Shown here piece by piece: positions 23,855 to 36,104 of a stretch of DNA of 64,000 nt. Each line of letters starts with the position of its first letter. The first letter of the stretch is position 1. The DNA comes from Escarpia spicata (lineage: Eukaryota > Annelida > Polychaeta > Sabellida > Siboglinidae). The stretch spans positions 31,185,114 through 31,249,113 of the forward strand of contig OZ023207.1 in NCBI GenBank assembly GCA_963995525.1, in the 5' to 3' direction. The notes beneath the pieces were generated by a model. It was not told the origin of the DNA. It saw only the letters and a program-made list of their open reading frames with translations, and ran no database searches. Position numbers and translations under genes: made by a program.

Positions 23855-23975
23855 ACTTCATTATCGGTGTCTTTCACCCGACTCTTATACGGCTTGCTGT
23901 CGAAAAGAACAGCCACAAAGTCACCAATTGTTTGTTTCTCCGGATGTGTTGTCGCCCACCTGCGCAAGGAGCTGC
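23855..23975 (-). pseudogene. Short mobile-element-type coding remnant
   Basis: The minus strand reads HPEKQTIGDFVAVLFDSKPY and then RVKDTDNEV before a stop. This resembles the small VGDFVAV...Y-GEV domain found in some transposon-linked uncharacterised proteins. The resemblance is from memory and short, so the call is tentative. Confidence 0.25.
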
Positions 23976-24835
23976 TGAACAGCGTCATATTGGTCTGTTT
24001 GGTTCCCTGTGGTGAGAGGTGAAGTATTGTGGTCGGATGCAATAACAATCCAGAGCATGCCGCGCGTAACTTGCCTTTTATGAGGAAACATTGTTTGAGA
24101 CGAAACGTCTCTCGTGTGAATACCTGTCCTGCAGGTGCATGCACTACTCTGTGTAGATGCGTTATGCCAGAAATTTGCATTGCATTGGTTGTTTCCATTT
24201 TATACTGGATCTCTGCACCTCATCCACGGTTACCATCAAGTAAGCCGTTTTGGAATTGGTTTATACAATATTAATTAAGGGCAAAGTCCTGAACGGGCAC
24301 TTTCAATGGTAAATATATACATTGAAATTAAGATTATGATGTTTTCTTCATAAAAACATAATTTGTTGTTATGAAATTCCGTGTGAAAATATGCCTAATT
24401 TCACCATGTATGGGCAATATAGGGTTTACTATTGAACATACCTTAACAGTTTTTAGAGTAAAGTCCTCGTAAGACAACAAACTGCATGAGAATAAATACG
24501 CAAGAATATATATTTTTCGTTGCAAACAGTGTAACATTCTCCATAACAAGGTACTTAATTTCCTTGGCAAACAGGTCACACTACACTTGTGGCGGACAAG
24601 TTCACACAAGGTATTATGGACATGTATACATTAGTGAGAAAAACCCTAATAAAATACCGGAAAACCACTGGCTAAATGGTTTAAGGTCCTGTTAGGTAAC
24701 AAAGGATGTGTTTCTTTAACAAGCAACACTTTACTTTTTTAGATAACGGAAAATCCACTAGTTACATTCCGGTGTCAAAACACAACCTATGCTAAATGCA
24801 ACCCATTCCGGTCGGTTCCCGAAACCTCCAACTGC
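23976..24835. other. Unassigned sequence
   Basis: AT-rich, with short ORFs of no recognisable family and no repeat structure. Confidence 0.3.
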
Positions 24836-24839
24836 ACGC

Positions 24840-25145
24840 CAGACCTGCTTTCGACTCCGCTTCAACGATTCCGACTCCAGCAGACCTTTTCAATTCCGTT
24901 TCCGATTCCAACTCCGGTTGTCCCAGTTCGATTCCGATTCCGACTCCAGCACAACTTGTGATTCCGATTCTGACTCCAGCACAACTTTTGATTCCGATTC
25001 TGACTCCAGCACAACTTTTGATTCCGACACCAACTCCAGCGCAACTTTTGATTCCGATTCTGACTCCAGCGCAACTTTTGATTCCGATTCTGACTCCAGC
25101 ACAACTTTTGATTCCGACTCCGACTCCAGCACAACTTTCTCACTC
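24840..25145 (+). repeat. 30-bp minisatellite rich in GATTCCGA
   Basis: The unit GATTCCGATTCTGACTCCAG plus CACAACTTTT repeats about seven times from about 24950, with diverged GATTCCGACTCC motifs before it. Because the unit is 30 bases and stop-free, several frames stay open on both strands: a Ser/Asp-rich frame on plus and Ser/Glu-rich and Asn/Arg-rich frames on minus. No gene structure supports translation. A second GATTCC-rich stretch is at 29930-30155. Confidence 0.85.
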
Positions 25146-25416
25146 AAAAGTTGTGCTGGAGTCTTTTTGATTTAGATTCCAGCAAACCTTTCGATTTCGG
25201 TTCCAACTACAATTTGGCCTACTACTTCTGCTCTTTATTTATGAATAATGTAGTCAATGAATTCAAAATTACAACAATGTATTTAATGAAGTTTATGTCA
25301 TGATTCCATATTTGGAAATCGGTAATTCGGTATATTTATATATTGAACCCCATTGTGTCTATCATCAATTTATTATATTGGTATAGCCACAACGTATGAC
25401 AACTTGCATGTCAGCA

Positions 25417-25536
25417 CATTAGCCAGTTCAGTCAAGGTGACAGTTGCAGCGAATCACATTAAACATTTCAGTCAAGGTGACAGTTGCAGCAAATCACATT
25501 AAACAGTTCAGTCGAGGTGACAATTGCAGCGAATCA
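25417..25536 (+). repeat. 40-bp tandem repeat, three copies
   Basis: Units start at 25417, 25457 and 25497, with a TTCAGTCAAGGTGACAGTTG core and a few substitutions between copies. Confidence 0.9.
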
Positions 25537-27760
25537 GCAGCATTTCTTCTAACTCCATCAGCTTGAATCCTCCAATGGATGCCATTGGCTGTTATTAAAT
25601 CTGACGATTTCACCCAAAACTGCTCCGTGTTACAATAAACTGCAAACTGTCCCGATCGAAAACAGTTTGCCTACAGCTGTTTCAGAGATAACTATGAGAC
25701 TCCCAGTCCACTGGTCAATTAGGCTCTAATCCAACTTTGTCTACTGTTGTTTTAGCAGTAACAGTTTTCACACCTTGAGGGTAGGTGCGACAGCAACAGG
25801 GAGATATTTTATTCATGACATACTACAGGTGGGGCAGGTGAATACTTTGATCTGTACACAAATACACACACAGTCATACACATACCTAACATTATAATAT
25901 CAATTAATTTACAGGTAAATACATTGAAAAATATTTAACGGCAAATGTCAATACTTTTGCCATTTTAAAAGAGAAAATATATGCACCTGTATAAATATTG
26001 ATTGATTTATCACAAATCACATACGGTACTTAGGTACTATCATGCTACTATGTTCATTTATTTACAACATGTACTAAAAATGCAACATTAAACTTTCAAT
26101 ATCATCCAAGGTGATTTTGTTATGGTTATAGGAAAATTAAATAACATTATCAAACTGTTATTGGGTAGTTATATGATCAAAACATTGTATATTACAACAA
26201 ATTAAGTGGATATACTTATGTCTGAAGTGTCTTATCTCGAAGCTATCATAACCTAGCATTCCTAGATACATGACATTGTCACAAAATCGAGTGTAAGTAT
26301 TAATAAATTACTAAATTGGCGGTACCCGATTTGACTTAGCAAGTTATAGGTTCAGGTGCACTAGGATTCGGAGTGAACGAGAGACATAACGTGACATCAG
26401 ATATGTATGTACGAGAAGCCAGCTGGCATTCCCATTTAATACATCAACAATAAACATATACGGTTCAGTGATAGTTGGCCAACCGTTACTCTGCTATGAC
26501 ATTATATTTATAACACTATACATTGTACTCGAAGAGTATGCATCCAAATACGAATTTACAAGGAAGACAATTTAAACAGCTGGTCACTTACATGAAGACG
26601 GATATATAGCGTTGTAAAGTCTATGAACTGTAACCAATGAATGTCTCGTGATGTGCGAATGTCAACGTTCGCATCGGTCGCGTTCGGTGAGATGTCAGGA
26701 CGAAGTCGAAAGTCGCTCGGCGTTCGGCGAACGAATTCACGTAGATGAAAGCAGACGACTCAGGCGATCAAGTAGACGGTAGATTTGCCTTGTCGATCCC
26801 ACGCGAATCACCAGGCGACAATACGGAAACGATGTCACTACGTCGGCGATGTCGAGAAGGTCTGTCACGGAGTCTGTGTTACGACAGCTAGCAGACGAAA
26901 CGGTGGTGGCCTCGCATTCGAAGATCACGTCAAAACCGGACTGCAGTCGGTTATAGCTCAGTCTTCTTCAACGCGTGAGAAGTGCAGCGTCTCACAACTA
27001 ATCAGTACTGTTGATATCGTAGAAGTATTTACTACAGGCGTTGGGTGGACACACGTTTCAGCCCAATTCCTGGAGACGAGAGTGCAACACTTTCTTCTGC
27101 TCAAATCCATCGAAGCAATCCATTCAACTCGCTGAGTTTAAAATAGATTTTGTGAGCTAAACGTTTGGCTTTATAAGTGCTCATTCAATCTTTAACTTAC
27201 GTGAATTACTTACATAATTAATATCACTGGATTCCCTGTATCGAGCCGGATACCACAATATTGATCATACATTCCAACTCTCATGAATTAATCCATAATT
27301 TTAATAAAACACGCACTCTATTCATAAGCTAGGTGTGACCCTAGTGTTTTTTCACACCTACATTTCTGTAAACAACTTTTATAAGTTCATAATATAATCT
27401 TCTTATAACCACAACATAAGTAGTTTGACAGATCACCATATTACCAGTCATGTTAAATAATTTCTACAGGTACCAAATTTGATATACCTAACCGTAGAAT
27501 TAGTGGTGTACGCTACAAATGAAATTAATTAAATCTGACTCGTCGGCAGTTAAACCGTTACACGCCTTAATCGCCAGAGGGCACCAGCGTATACCTCCAC
27601 GACAATACATGCCAGAGATGGCAGCACCATCCCATCAACCATACTTTGTATACAAAACCACTGTTCTAAAGCCTGATTAAATTCTATACAAACCACTTTG
27701 TGACATACATTTTAAGCTGAGTTAATGTTCACAGCATAATGTTCGCTACAGTGTCCCAGA
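25537..27760. other. Unassigned sequence
   Basis: AT-rich to 26600, then a CpG-richer stretch (26640-27130) with an open plus frame of 116 codons and a shorter minus frame. Neither resembles a family I know. A hairpin TAGGTGTGA...TCACACCTA lies at 27331-27361. Confidence 0.3.
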
Positions 27761-29690
27761 TTCATCATCATCATCATCACTGTGCAGCCGAAATGACCCA
27801 TGGTTGGACGAAGACCTCAGCAAGTCGTTTCCAAATGTGCTTGTCTTGCGCTATCCTCTGCCAGATGGTGCCCTTCCAGTACTCATCTAGTTCATCTCTC
27901 CACCATCTCTCCTGTCCTCCTCTCGATCGTTTCCTTTCGTAAGGTCTCCAGGTTGTGCTACGCGATGTCGTCTATAACCTTTGTTTTCTGTCTTACTTAG
28001 ATGTTTGTTTTTCTCTCCCTATATGTGATGTTTAACGTACTTCATTCCATCTTTGTTTGGGCGGTAGCTAGCTTGTTCTTTATCTGGATGGTGTCATTGT
28101 TGGAAGTACGCAAGAGTTGAAGACTTATCTCTTCAAGTAGGTTCCAAAGTTACCCTTGAAGATGTCGCGGTGTTTGGTGAATGCCGGCGGCGATACGTCT
28201 TTGAATCTCCTTGTCTTGTTTTTTTGTCTCTGATATTGCATTGCTGTCCCAGATAGACGTAGCTTTCAAAATTCTCTATCTGCGTGGTTTTTATACATAT
28301 TGGTGCGTAATTTTCTAGCATCACTTTTGTGTTTCAGATGTTCATCTTCAGACCTTGTTATTCTCTTTCAACAGCTCCTGCAGCATGTTTTGTAGTTATT
28401 GTGGTGTATCCTGAAACCTGCGGTTTCCCAGGTCAGTCTTCGGAATATGCTTTCGAGGTTGCCGTAAACAGCTTGGGCGATATGGTGTCACCCTGTCGTA
28501 CTCCTCTCTTGGTGTTGAACGTGTTGCTCGTTTTGTGTAGGTGGACTGTCACCGAGGTGTTGGTGTAGATGTCTTTCAGGAGTTCGATGTACACGTCTTT
28601 TATCCCATGTCTTTGAAGGGAGGTCAGTATTGCTTGAGTTTGCGTCGAGTCGAAAACCTTCTCGTAGTCGACGAAAGCGATGCAGAGCGGGATATTATAT
28701 TCTCGGAACTTCTCTTTCAGTTGTTTTACGACGTGTATGTGGTCTCTCGTTGAGTACCTGCTTCTGAATCCTGCTTGCTCTCGTGGTTGGTTTTCGTCTT
28801 GTGTCGTCTCTAGCGTATTCGTTAGTATCTTTGTGAGTAACTTGTAAAAGTTTGATAATATACATATCATTCTGTAGTTCTTTAAGTCTTTCTTATTTCC
28901 TTTTTGAAGATTATCCTCTAAGCGGTGGGTAGTCGTCTTTCTGATAAGCATTTAGTACACAGTTTTACTCAGTGTCTTTGAGATTATATCTTCTCCTGCT
29001 TTTAATGTTTCAATGTTTACATGGTCGTTGCCTGATGTTTTCCCATTCTTCATATATCTTAGTGCTGTTTCCACCTCCCATTGTGTTATCTCTGGTACCT
29101 CTTTCGGGTCGGTGTGAATTATGGTACCCTGTTCACTGTTGTATAGCTCGGTGTAGAATTCCTCTATTCGTTCCATGATCATATCTTGGTCTTGTATTTC
29201 TCTACCTTGCTTGTCTAAAAGTGTAATCAATCAGTCCCGTCCAAGTGCCTGTGTTCTTCTTGCTTTCTGCAGGCTCTTTGATGACATTATCGCTTGTGGT
29301 ATGATCTCTTGTTTGTATTTTCTGATGTCCTCCTTTCCTTTCTTTTTGATGGTCTTGCATATTTATGCGTACTCTATTTGTTTTTTACGGTCGCTGTTAT
29401 CCACCATTTCTCGTCGTTTCTTCATTAGTGCTCGTGTCGCTGACGATATTCTCGTCACTACATGCTTGTTGATTGCTGTGGCTACATTTGTTGCACTTAG
29501 TTGGATCATCTCAGTGATGTTTTCGCCCATGGTGTCGATGTCGTCTAGTTTCTGTAGTTTCTCGAATCGATTTCTCAGTTCGAGTTGGAATTCAATCTTT
29601 TTCTTCCAATTTGTGTGGTATTCACCTTTATCAACTTCTTCTTTTCAGCTTTGACGTCCAGATTTTAAAAGATTTTGGAAGACCAAATGT
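27761..29690 (-). mobile_element. RTE-like LINE, 5'-truncated and internally deleted
   Basis: Minus-strand pieces in order: a basic linker (to about 29650), FYTELYNSEQGTIIH and a GKTSGND motif (28952-29230), KNYRMICILSNFYKLLTKIL, REQAGFRSRYSTRDHIHVV, CIAFVDYEKVFDSTQTQA and KRGVRQGDTISPKLF (28433-28951), then ESYVYLGQQ (28133-28324) and a C-terminal NHGSF-type tail. These are RTE-clade RT motifs. The expected FADD catalytic segment between about 28325 and 28440 is missing, so this copy could not reverse-transcribe. It ends in a (GAT)n tail at 27761-27777, typical of RTE 3' ends. Confidence 0.7.
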
Positions 29691-29929
29691 TTTACTATCC
29701 AATTTATCTAAAGTTCAATTAACCAAGTACAACTAACATCTCGCCAAGGCTGTTTGAGATCATATCAATGACTTGCCTAACACCCCAATTTGGCAGGTGT
29801 TTAGTATTTACAATTACAAAGTTATGAGCTTTACAAGCTTTGCTGGCTTGTTTAGTTGCTATTTTCTTTACATTTTTTTAATGCTTGTCAAAGCATATTT
29901 TAAACAAGTTTACCGTTCCCTTACACTCA

Positions 29930-30155
29930 TGACGATTCCGATTCCAATGACTGTGATTCCAATTCTTCTCATTTTGATTCCGATTATGATTCCGACTCAA
30001 CTCCAAACGATGCCGTCTCGATTCCGATTCCACTAAATTAACTCCAAACTATTCCGACTCCGATTCCAACTAAATTAACACCAAACGATTCCGACTGCGA
30101 TTCCGACTCCGGAATCGGAGTTGGAAGCGTTATTTAGTTCCGATTCTGGAGATGG
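29930..30155 (+). repeat. Diverged GATTCC-rich minisatellite
   Basis: Irregular GATTCCGATTCC / GACTCC repeats, followed by GGAATCGGAG in inverted sense near 30112-30125. It is related in motif to the 24.8-25.1 kb array. Both are flanked by similar CTGCACGCC / CAGACCTGCT phrases (24831-24850 and about 30165-30180), so they may be parts of one dispersed repeat. Confidence 0.6.
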
Positions 30156-31145
30156 AATCGCCCCAGGTCTGCTGCACGCCTTTCAAACATTCAAATATAA
30201 CAGCTGAGGCTCCCATAAACTTCCAACTGCACTCCCTTCAACGTCCAAAACACCCAACACCCTCTTGATAACACCCCCAATAGGCATCATTAGGGCTAAA
30301 AAACACACCCAACTGCAATTAATCGTCCTAGGGGGACATCCAATTTGAAGCTAAGAAAAATATCGAAATGCTAGTCACGCGGAAGTCTTTTGTAAACCCT
30401 ACCCATCACAGCCGTCAGCCTGTCTGTCTGTTATTAATTAGTAACAACGTTACGCGTGTTTCTCTGGGATTGTTCCGAGCGACGCTTGTCTAATGCAGTA
30501 GTACAATCAGTATTCACGGGACCAACATATCCCATGCCAAAGTGCTCAAAAAAATTCATACATCACACCAAAAGGGTATTTTCAAGGGCAATCTTTCGTG
30601 GGGGGTAATGGCGGATGAATCCTTAATGTTGTCTTAACCAAATAGATCTCATTAATCTTGCAAATCTTCACGAAAGTTAGATTTATATCAAGCTCTACAT
30701 ATAACTAGATAGATTAACCGCAAAGGATTGTGTTCGTAACATCCCTGTCGCTAGATGTAGCGTCGATGGCCGTGAATGCAATAAGATTTTATGGATGGAA
30801 TTTGAACACTGTCATACCCATTTCGTTTCATGTCATGTCTGGGAGTAATGGCCCCGTTTATTGACATATCCTAGTACCTCACTGGTCGTAAGGCGGCAGC
30901 ACGATATATAGGGAATCTCACAGTTGTGCTCTCAACAAATGCGGAATTATTACAAGAAAATACCAAAAGATGACTCATGGTAGACCTACACAAGTATAGG
31001 CTGACTTGCCCCATGTTGTGTCATTTAACCCCAGTGGTCAGTCCTAATTCGCCACCCACATACTTTAAGCATGATATACAAAAGAAAAATGCAGTACAAT
31101 TTCTTTTTATGTGAACCATTTGAAATCCCGTTTGAAATTTTATTA
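30156..31145. other. Unassigned sequence
   Basis: No exon, repeat or RNA gene recognised. Confidence 0.3.
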
Positions 31146-31149
31146 TCCC

Positions 31150-31855
31150 TAAACTGCAGAGAGTGCAGAACTCAGCAGCTCGACTGGTAGTATGCTGGAA
31201 CAGGCGGGAGCACAACACCCCGGTGTTAAAGAAGCTCCATTGGCTTCCGGTGAAACAGCGTATTTTGTACAAAATACTGCTGCTTTCATTCCTAGCCGAA
31301 ATGGCTTTGCACCGTCGTACATCACCGACTTGCTCGACGCGTACCAACCAGCGCTCTGACAACAACAACGACCTGCGTGTGCCGCCATCCTACAGCAGAT
31401 ACGGCGATCGCTCCTTCTCAGTTTCAGCCCCACGGATGTGGAACACTCTTCCGTTAGAATTAAAGACAGTCACAGCGCTAGCCACATTCAAGCGACTTTT
31501 AAAAACCCACCTGTTCCGTGTAGCATTTCATGTTTAGTTTAGTCTGTGATTTCGTACATGACATAGTGTTTTTAAATAATTTATTATCATTTAACTAACT
31601 TATTTATGTCTTATGATACACATATTATGTCACGTTTTAATTAATGCTATATCCTTTACCACCTAATCTTATTGCCTATGCATTATGCATCACGGTTTTA
31701 GCAATTTATTTTATTTATTTATTTGTTATTATCATTTATTTAACTAGCTAGTTTTAATATTCATGTATTAATCTATCTTAGCGCCTCTGAATGGACTTTT
31801 GTCTAGACTTAAGGCGCTCTACAAGTTTACTCATTATTATTATTATTATATAAAT
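31150..31855 (+). mobile_element. LINE 3' end (CR1/L2-like)
   Basis: The frame reads VQNSAARLVVCWN, LKKLHWLPVKQRILYKIL, then GDRSFSVSAPRMWNTLPLEL and KRLLKTHLFRVAF, with a stop at 31537. This is the conserved C-terminus of CR1/L2-type ORF2. A 3' UTR of about 300 bases ends AAGGCGCTCTACAAG and (ATT)n at about 31835-31852. The rest of the element is missing (5' truncation). The coding part is intact across 124 codons, so this is younger than the copy at 4840-6655. Confidence 0.8.
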
Positions 31856-34800
31856 GAACATACTATAATAACTTGTAATCCTCACAATGTTTTGAGGCTT
31901 GCCAATTTCTTACTAAACAAACAACTGTGCAATTAAAATGATCTGGATTCATCGCCGTTTGTTTTACTAAATAATGGCACTAAAATTAGGAAATTAAAGA
32001 CGGGGATCCTTTGATTTGGTCTTCCTATAATCTCTTTCTCTTTGTTCTTTCCCAGAATGACCACTCGATGCCAATTTTGTGCGGCAGGTTTTTTCCTTTG
32101 ATTACGACATCGTTGTTCCTCTTCCAACTGTTTTCCGCTAGTGAGTCTGTCGTCAAGATTGCCGACTTTTTTCTCTTCTTCCTTTCGTGCATTCGGTTCA
32201 CGTACATGCATGTGGCTGTAGTTGCATGGTATTGGGTGAGAGCATGAAACGAAGTTCTACGATGTCATGGGTTTTAACAACGCAAAGTATAACCAACGAG
32301 AGTGTGCCCATCATTTTAACAGCAAACAGTAGCTTTGTATGTTGACTAAATGGAGTCGTAATATGGTGTCTATACAAAGCCTTTGCATCTGTTGCAGCTC
32401 AACCGGCCTCACAGAAACGTTCAATCACAACCACCTCATTCAGCAACATCATATAGACTGAAGGGACAGCCGACGACAGGTGTTGCCAGCCACAGTCGCA
32501 TGTTACGTATGAAAACACTCATGTTTCTACCTTTTTTAATCTATATAAGTGTCCTATTGTAATTAATCAGCCAGATATGCATAATTTTAATGTTTTTCTT
32601 TAGCATAAAATTACTAGTTTACATTTCAACATGATGAATTTCCAGTTGTAAATTATAATACTGTACTCCATAAGTTGGCTAACCGAGAGCAAGAATAGCA
32701 TTATTGCTATTTGTAGCTGGAAATACAATATGTACCTACCATTATATAACATATGGTTCAAAGTGAACGAAAGTAATATGAGTGGATGTGATATCATCAA
32801 ATGAAACAATATTATTAAAGGTGATATGGTTAAAGGAAAACTAAGTCACTATACCATATTATAGTCAAATCTATTACCTTGGAATATGCATCATGCCATA
32901 TTATTTGTTCTTTGCGCACTAAAACGTAGTGTTACCAATTTCACGTTTTCCACGTTCTAATGTTGGTAGTTACCAAGTTATCTTGCTCAGGGTATGCTAG
33001 TTATGGGACACAATATGTTTTCTCGGAAAGTCAACATTTCAATTATGTATAAAGGCTTGTTAACAAGAGGCCAAGTCGTCGCGACGAAAGACGACTCGTT
33101 CAGCATTATATAAGGCCAACGTGGCAGCCAACAAGTTTTACGGGGAGATGAGATTAACCTGGGCATAATAAAAAAACTTATCCAAATTATAAATATCGTG
33201 ACATACTTGGTTAGTGTGCCGAGAGTTCATCATTATCTTCAGCCGTCGTCCCGGGGCAGAGTAGAAGCGTGCACCCTACGCACCTTGTTGATACGATTAT
33301 TTGGGAGACCTCGGCTGGCCTATATCTCTGGCGAGCACACCGAGGTACCTCCATCCCCGACCCGCGGTACTCGTGGGAGTTATCCAAAAGCTAACATGGA
33401 GATTAGTTGTTTGATTGCCATCTTGCAATGATCATGATATTGTGGTGACGTGTTCAGTCCTGACTGAACAAAGCTGAGCATACGGGAGTTGTGGCGTTTT
33501 TGCCGCGAGACGCCATTTGCAGTCGTAAATCTCAACAATAAAATTTACACCGTGAAATCAAGCTAACCTGACCGCACGCGTGTAAACATTTAGCGATAAC
33601 GCTTTAAAAGCAAATACACATGCACACGAAAGCTCATAACTAGCATATCATCAGCTAGTTTATAATTATAATGTTGGGCAACGCATGGGAAGGTGCCAAT
33701 TTTTTGTTGTGCCAATGCTTTATTTACCAGAATTTGAACACCTTTACACTAGATATTGTATTCCACGTTTCAGGTACTTCATGCAAAAAAGAGTTGCCAC
33801 TACTGAAGGTTACTGTTAAAAAAATGCCGGCGTAGCAACCATCGAGCAATAAGTAAAGACGGGACAGCACATTGACAACCATCACCGATCGTGATAAGAT
33901 GGACACGTAAATCGAAAAAGAAACATACGTACTACTATATTTTCTTAGAAGTCAGTTTTTATAAAAGTCAAAAATATATCTCGAAATTGAAGCACTGCGT
34001 GACGTAGTACTATTTAAACGAATAGTTGGAGATGCTGTCGTCAGGGGTGAACTACTTCCGGTCACCGGAAACTCACCGACGGGAATGCGTGGTGGTGGAA
34101 GTGCACAATTGTCAACTATGCGAAAATGTCGCAATGCTTTCACCAAACAATGTCGCGAGCATGATCAACGACAACTTCACATATGGCTGCAAAACGCCGC
34201 GATCATTAACGAACAGCATCTATTTAGCATTAAACAAGTTATATCAATCAACGAAAGAACAAGAATGTTATATGATATACACAACCGTGGCATCGGGTCA
34301 GTACTGTCTACAGATTAGTTATACAGTGAATTAATATGCTGTTACAACGCGGTGGTAATGTGTAGCCACGATTGTTAACGCATCACTAAAACAACACATA
34401 ATGTGCTCGAACAAATTCTTCCGTAGTTACAGTTAGGTGGAACGCCCATGTGTGGTGAACGAGTTGGATACTTGTCAACCGTTCCAACAAGATTATACTA
34501 TTGTAAATGCATAATTAATATGGAGTGAGCATTGTTCGCTTTCTCAGAATCAAACGAGACACTTACAATCGAATTGGTATTTTCAATATTGCATAATATT
34601 ATGTCAGCACTGTTGTTTGACATTCTAACGCCAGGCATCATGTACCCTTGGTGTAACCTGACAATTTTGTTTCCAATCAAACCAGGCGTCATGTGTACGT
34701 GGTCATTTAAGTCGCCTTGTGTTGCACGTAACACGCCTCGAATTCTTCAGTGTGATTACAAACCATCGTATGCACGGCGACTTGATCCAGACCATTAAAA

Positions 34801-34878
34801 CAACACATAAATAAACGGTAACTTATCCTGATGTTATATGCACTGTAGAACAGATGCTTACATTTTAAACACCAAACC
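31856..34878. other. Unassigned sequence
   Basis: AT-rich and without repeats I can define. Open frames at 31933-32211 (minus, Lys/Glu-rich), 33198-33431 (plus) and 34085-34318 (plus) have no recognised family or convincing splice sites. An AATAAA lies near 33537, but no gene could be tied to it. Confidence 0.3.
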
Positions 34879-35030
34879 ATACACCATGTAGACACAACTT
34901 TTAAAGACGTATAGGCGTTAAACGTGTTTAGGCGTTTAATTTTCAACAACAGCTATTTATGTTTATAAACACCTACTTTTAAACACTTTGACTTGTTTAG
35001 GTGTTTAAACGTTGTGTCTACAAGGTGTAT
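34879..35030. repeat. 152-bp foldback (MITE-like) element
   Basis: The left end ATACACCATGTAGACACAAC pairs with the right end GTTGTGTCTACAAGGTGTAT at 35011-35030; the arms extend about 28 bases with few mismatches. Internal TAGGCGTTTA / TAGGTGTTTA motifs repeat in both senses. No target-site duplication is obvious, and no protein is encoded. Confidence 0.6.
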
Positions 35031-35824
35031 AGCTGATTCAGATGTTTATTTATTTACGACAGTCTAGGTGTTTAATAATCACCTACATGGTGCTTAGTTC
35101 ATGGCGTTTAATGGACATAGGCGTGTAGCAAATTCCAAGATGTTTAGTTTGGAATCTGTGCATGCACAATTCCCTAAACCTGCATGGAGACAAACACGTG
35201 TGTTAATATAAACATTTATTATTGTATAAGAACACAATGAATGAATAGATTCATCAAAACAAATATTGCAGTAACAAACTTAGATATTGAGATAGAATAC
35301 ATTTAGTTTGACTTAAACCTTTAACATTATCAATACGGACACTTCAGTATCAGTCAACATGTACTATTATAAACGTAAATACGAATTGTTCAAAGGCAAG
35401 TTGCAAAAACAGAATGAAACTGATTTCAGTAATTACCAGAAGAAATATGTGTGTCCAAATAAAAATATGAAATCCATATTTTGTAAGAATGAAGAAACAT
35501 ACAAACGGTACAGCCTAGTACTGCATGATCTGGTTGGATGCTGTAATACTGGACAGTGAAGGTGCACCACATATTTGAACTTTTTTTTACAGCGTATAAC
35601 TATCAAATGTAGTGTACACGTAACGTGTATTGTATTTGTTAACATCCACGTAACTTAAACAGTCAGAACTGCCACAATAAAACATACTACGTAAACAGTA
35701 GTAAAACTTATTGCAATATCGCGTTGTCATTGTTATGCACGTCTGGTGTCGTCTAGCTTGCGCAGTGAACATACACGCACACACGAATGGAGTGACTGAC
35801 ATTTGAACAGAATGCACAACTTAC
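35031..35824. other. Unassigned sequence
   Basis: Copies of the TAGGTGTTTA motif continue to about 35115. A plus-strand frame at 35359-35559 (Lys/Tyr-rich) is unrecognised. Confidence 0.3.
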
Positions 35825-36104
35825 ATCAGTCGTTCGATCTTGAATGAAGTTTCCGGACTTTGGTTCAACGATTGGCTCATTGAGCACATGCTGCTGGAGC
35901 AACCCAAGAGTAGGCCGTTGGGTAGCTGATCCACGCAGTGTAGTTCACTGAAAGTAACACATACAAGGCCTGCCTGAAAGACACAGAGGTGTGAATGATC
36001 TTGATGTTCCCATCAGCTGTGTCTCCAGTAGTGCGCATTACGAGCCGGGGAGCGTCTGTCCATTCGGCAATTCTGCAGGCATCGAGTTGTTTCTGTGTTA
36101 GATT
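35825..36104 (-). other. Possible internal exon of an unidentified gene
   Basis: On the minus strand a strong acceptor (TTTGTCTTCCAG, rc) ends at 36105 and a consensus donor GTAAGT follows 35825. One frame is open for 75 codons from 36104 (LTQKQLDACRIAEW..., ...TAWISYPTAYSW) and ends before the donor. A second acceptor (CTGTGTCTTTCAG, rc) at 35974 opens another frame (CVTFSELHCVDQLPNGLLLG) that reaches the donor. Either the exon is 35825-35973, or there is a frameshift. No family recognised and no neighbouring exon found. Confidence 0.25.

Noticed and set aside
25767..27361. Transposon bounded by CACACCT / AGGTGTG motifs
   Set aside because: The terminal motifs do not form consistent inverted or direct repeats beyond seven bases.
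33198..33540. Gene with a nearby AATAAA
   Set aside because: The open frame has no motif or splice context, and AATAAA is expected by chance in AT-rich DNA.
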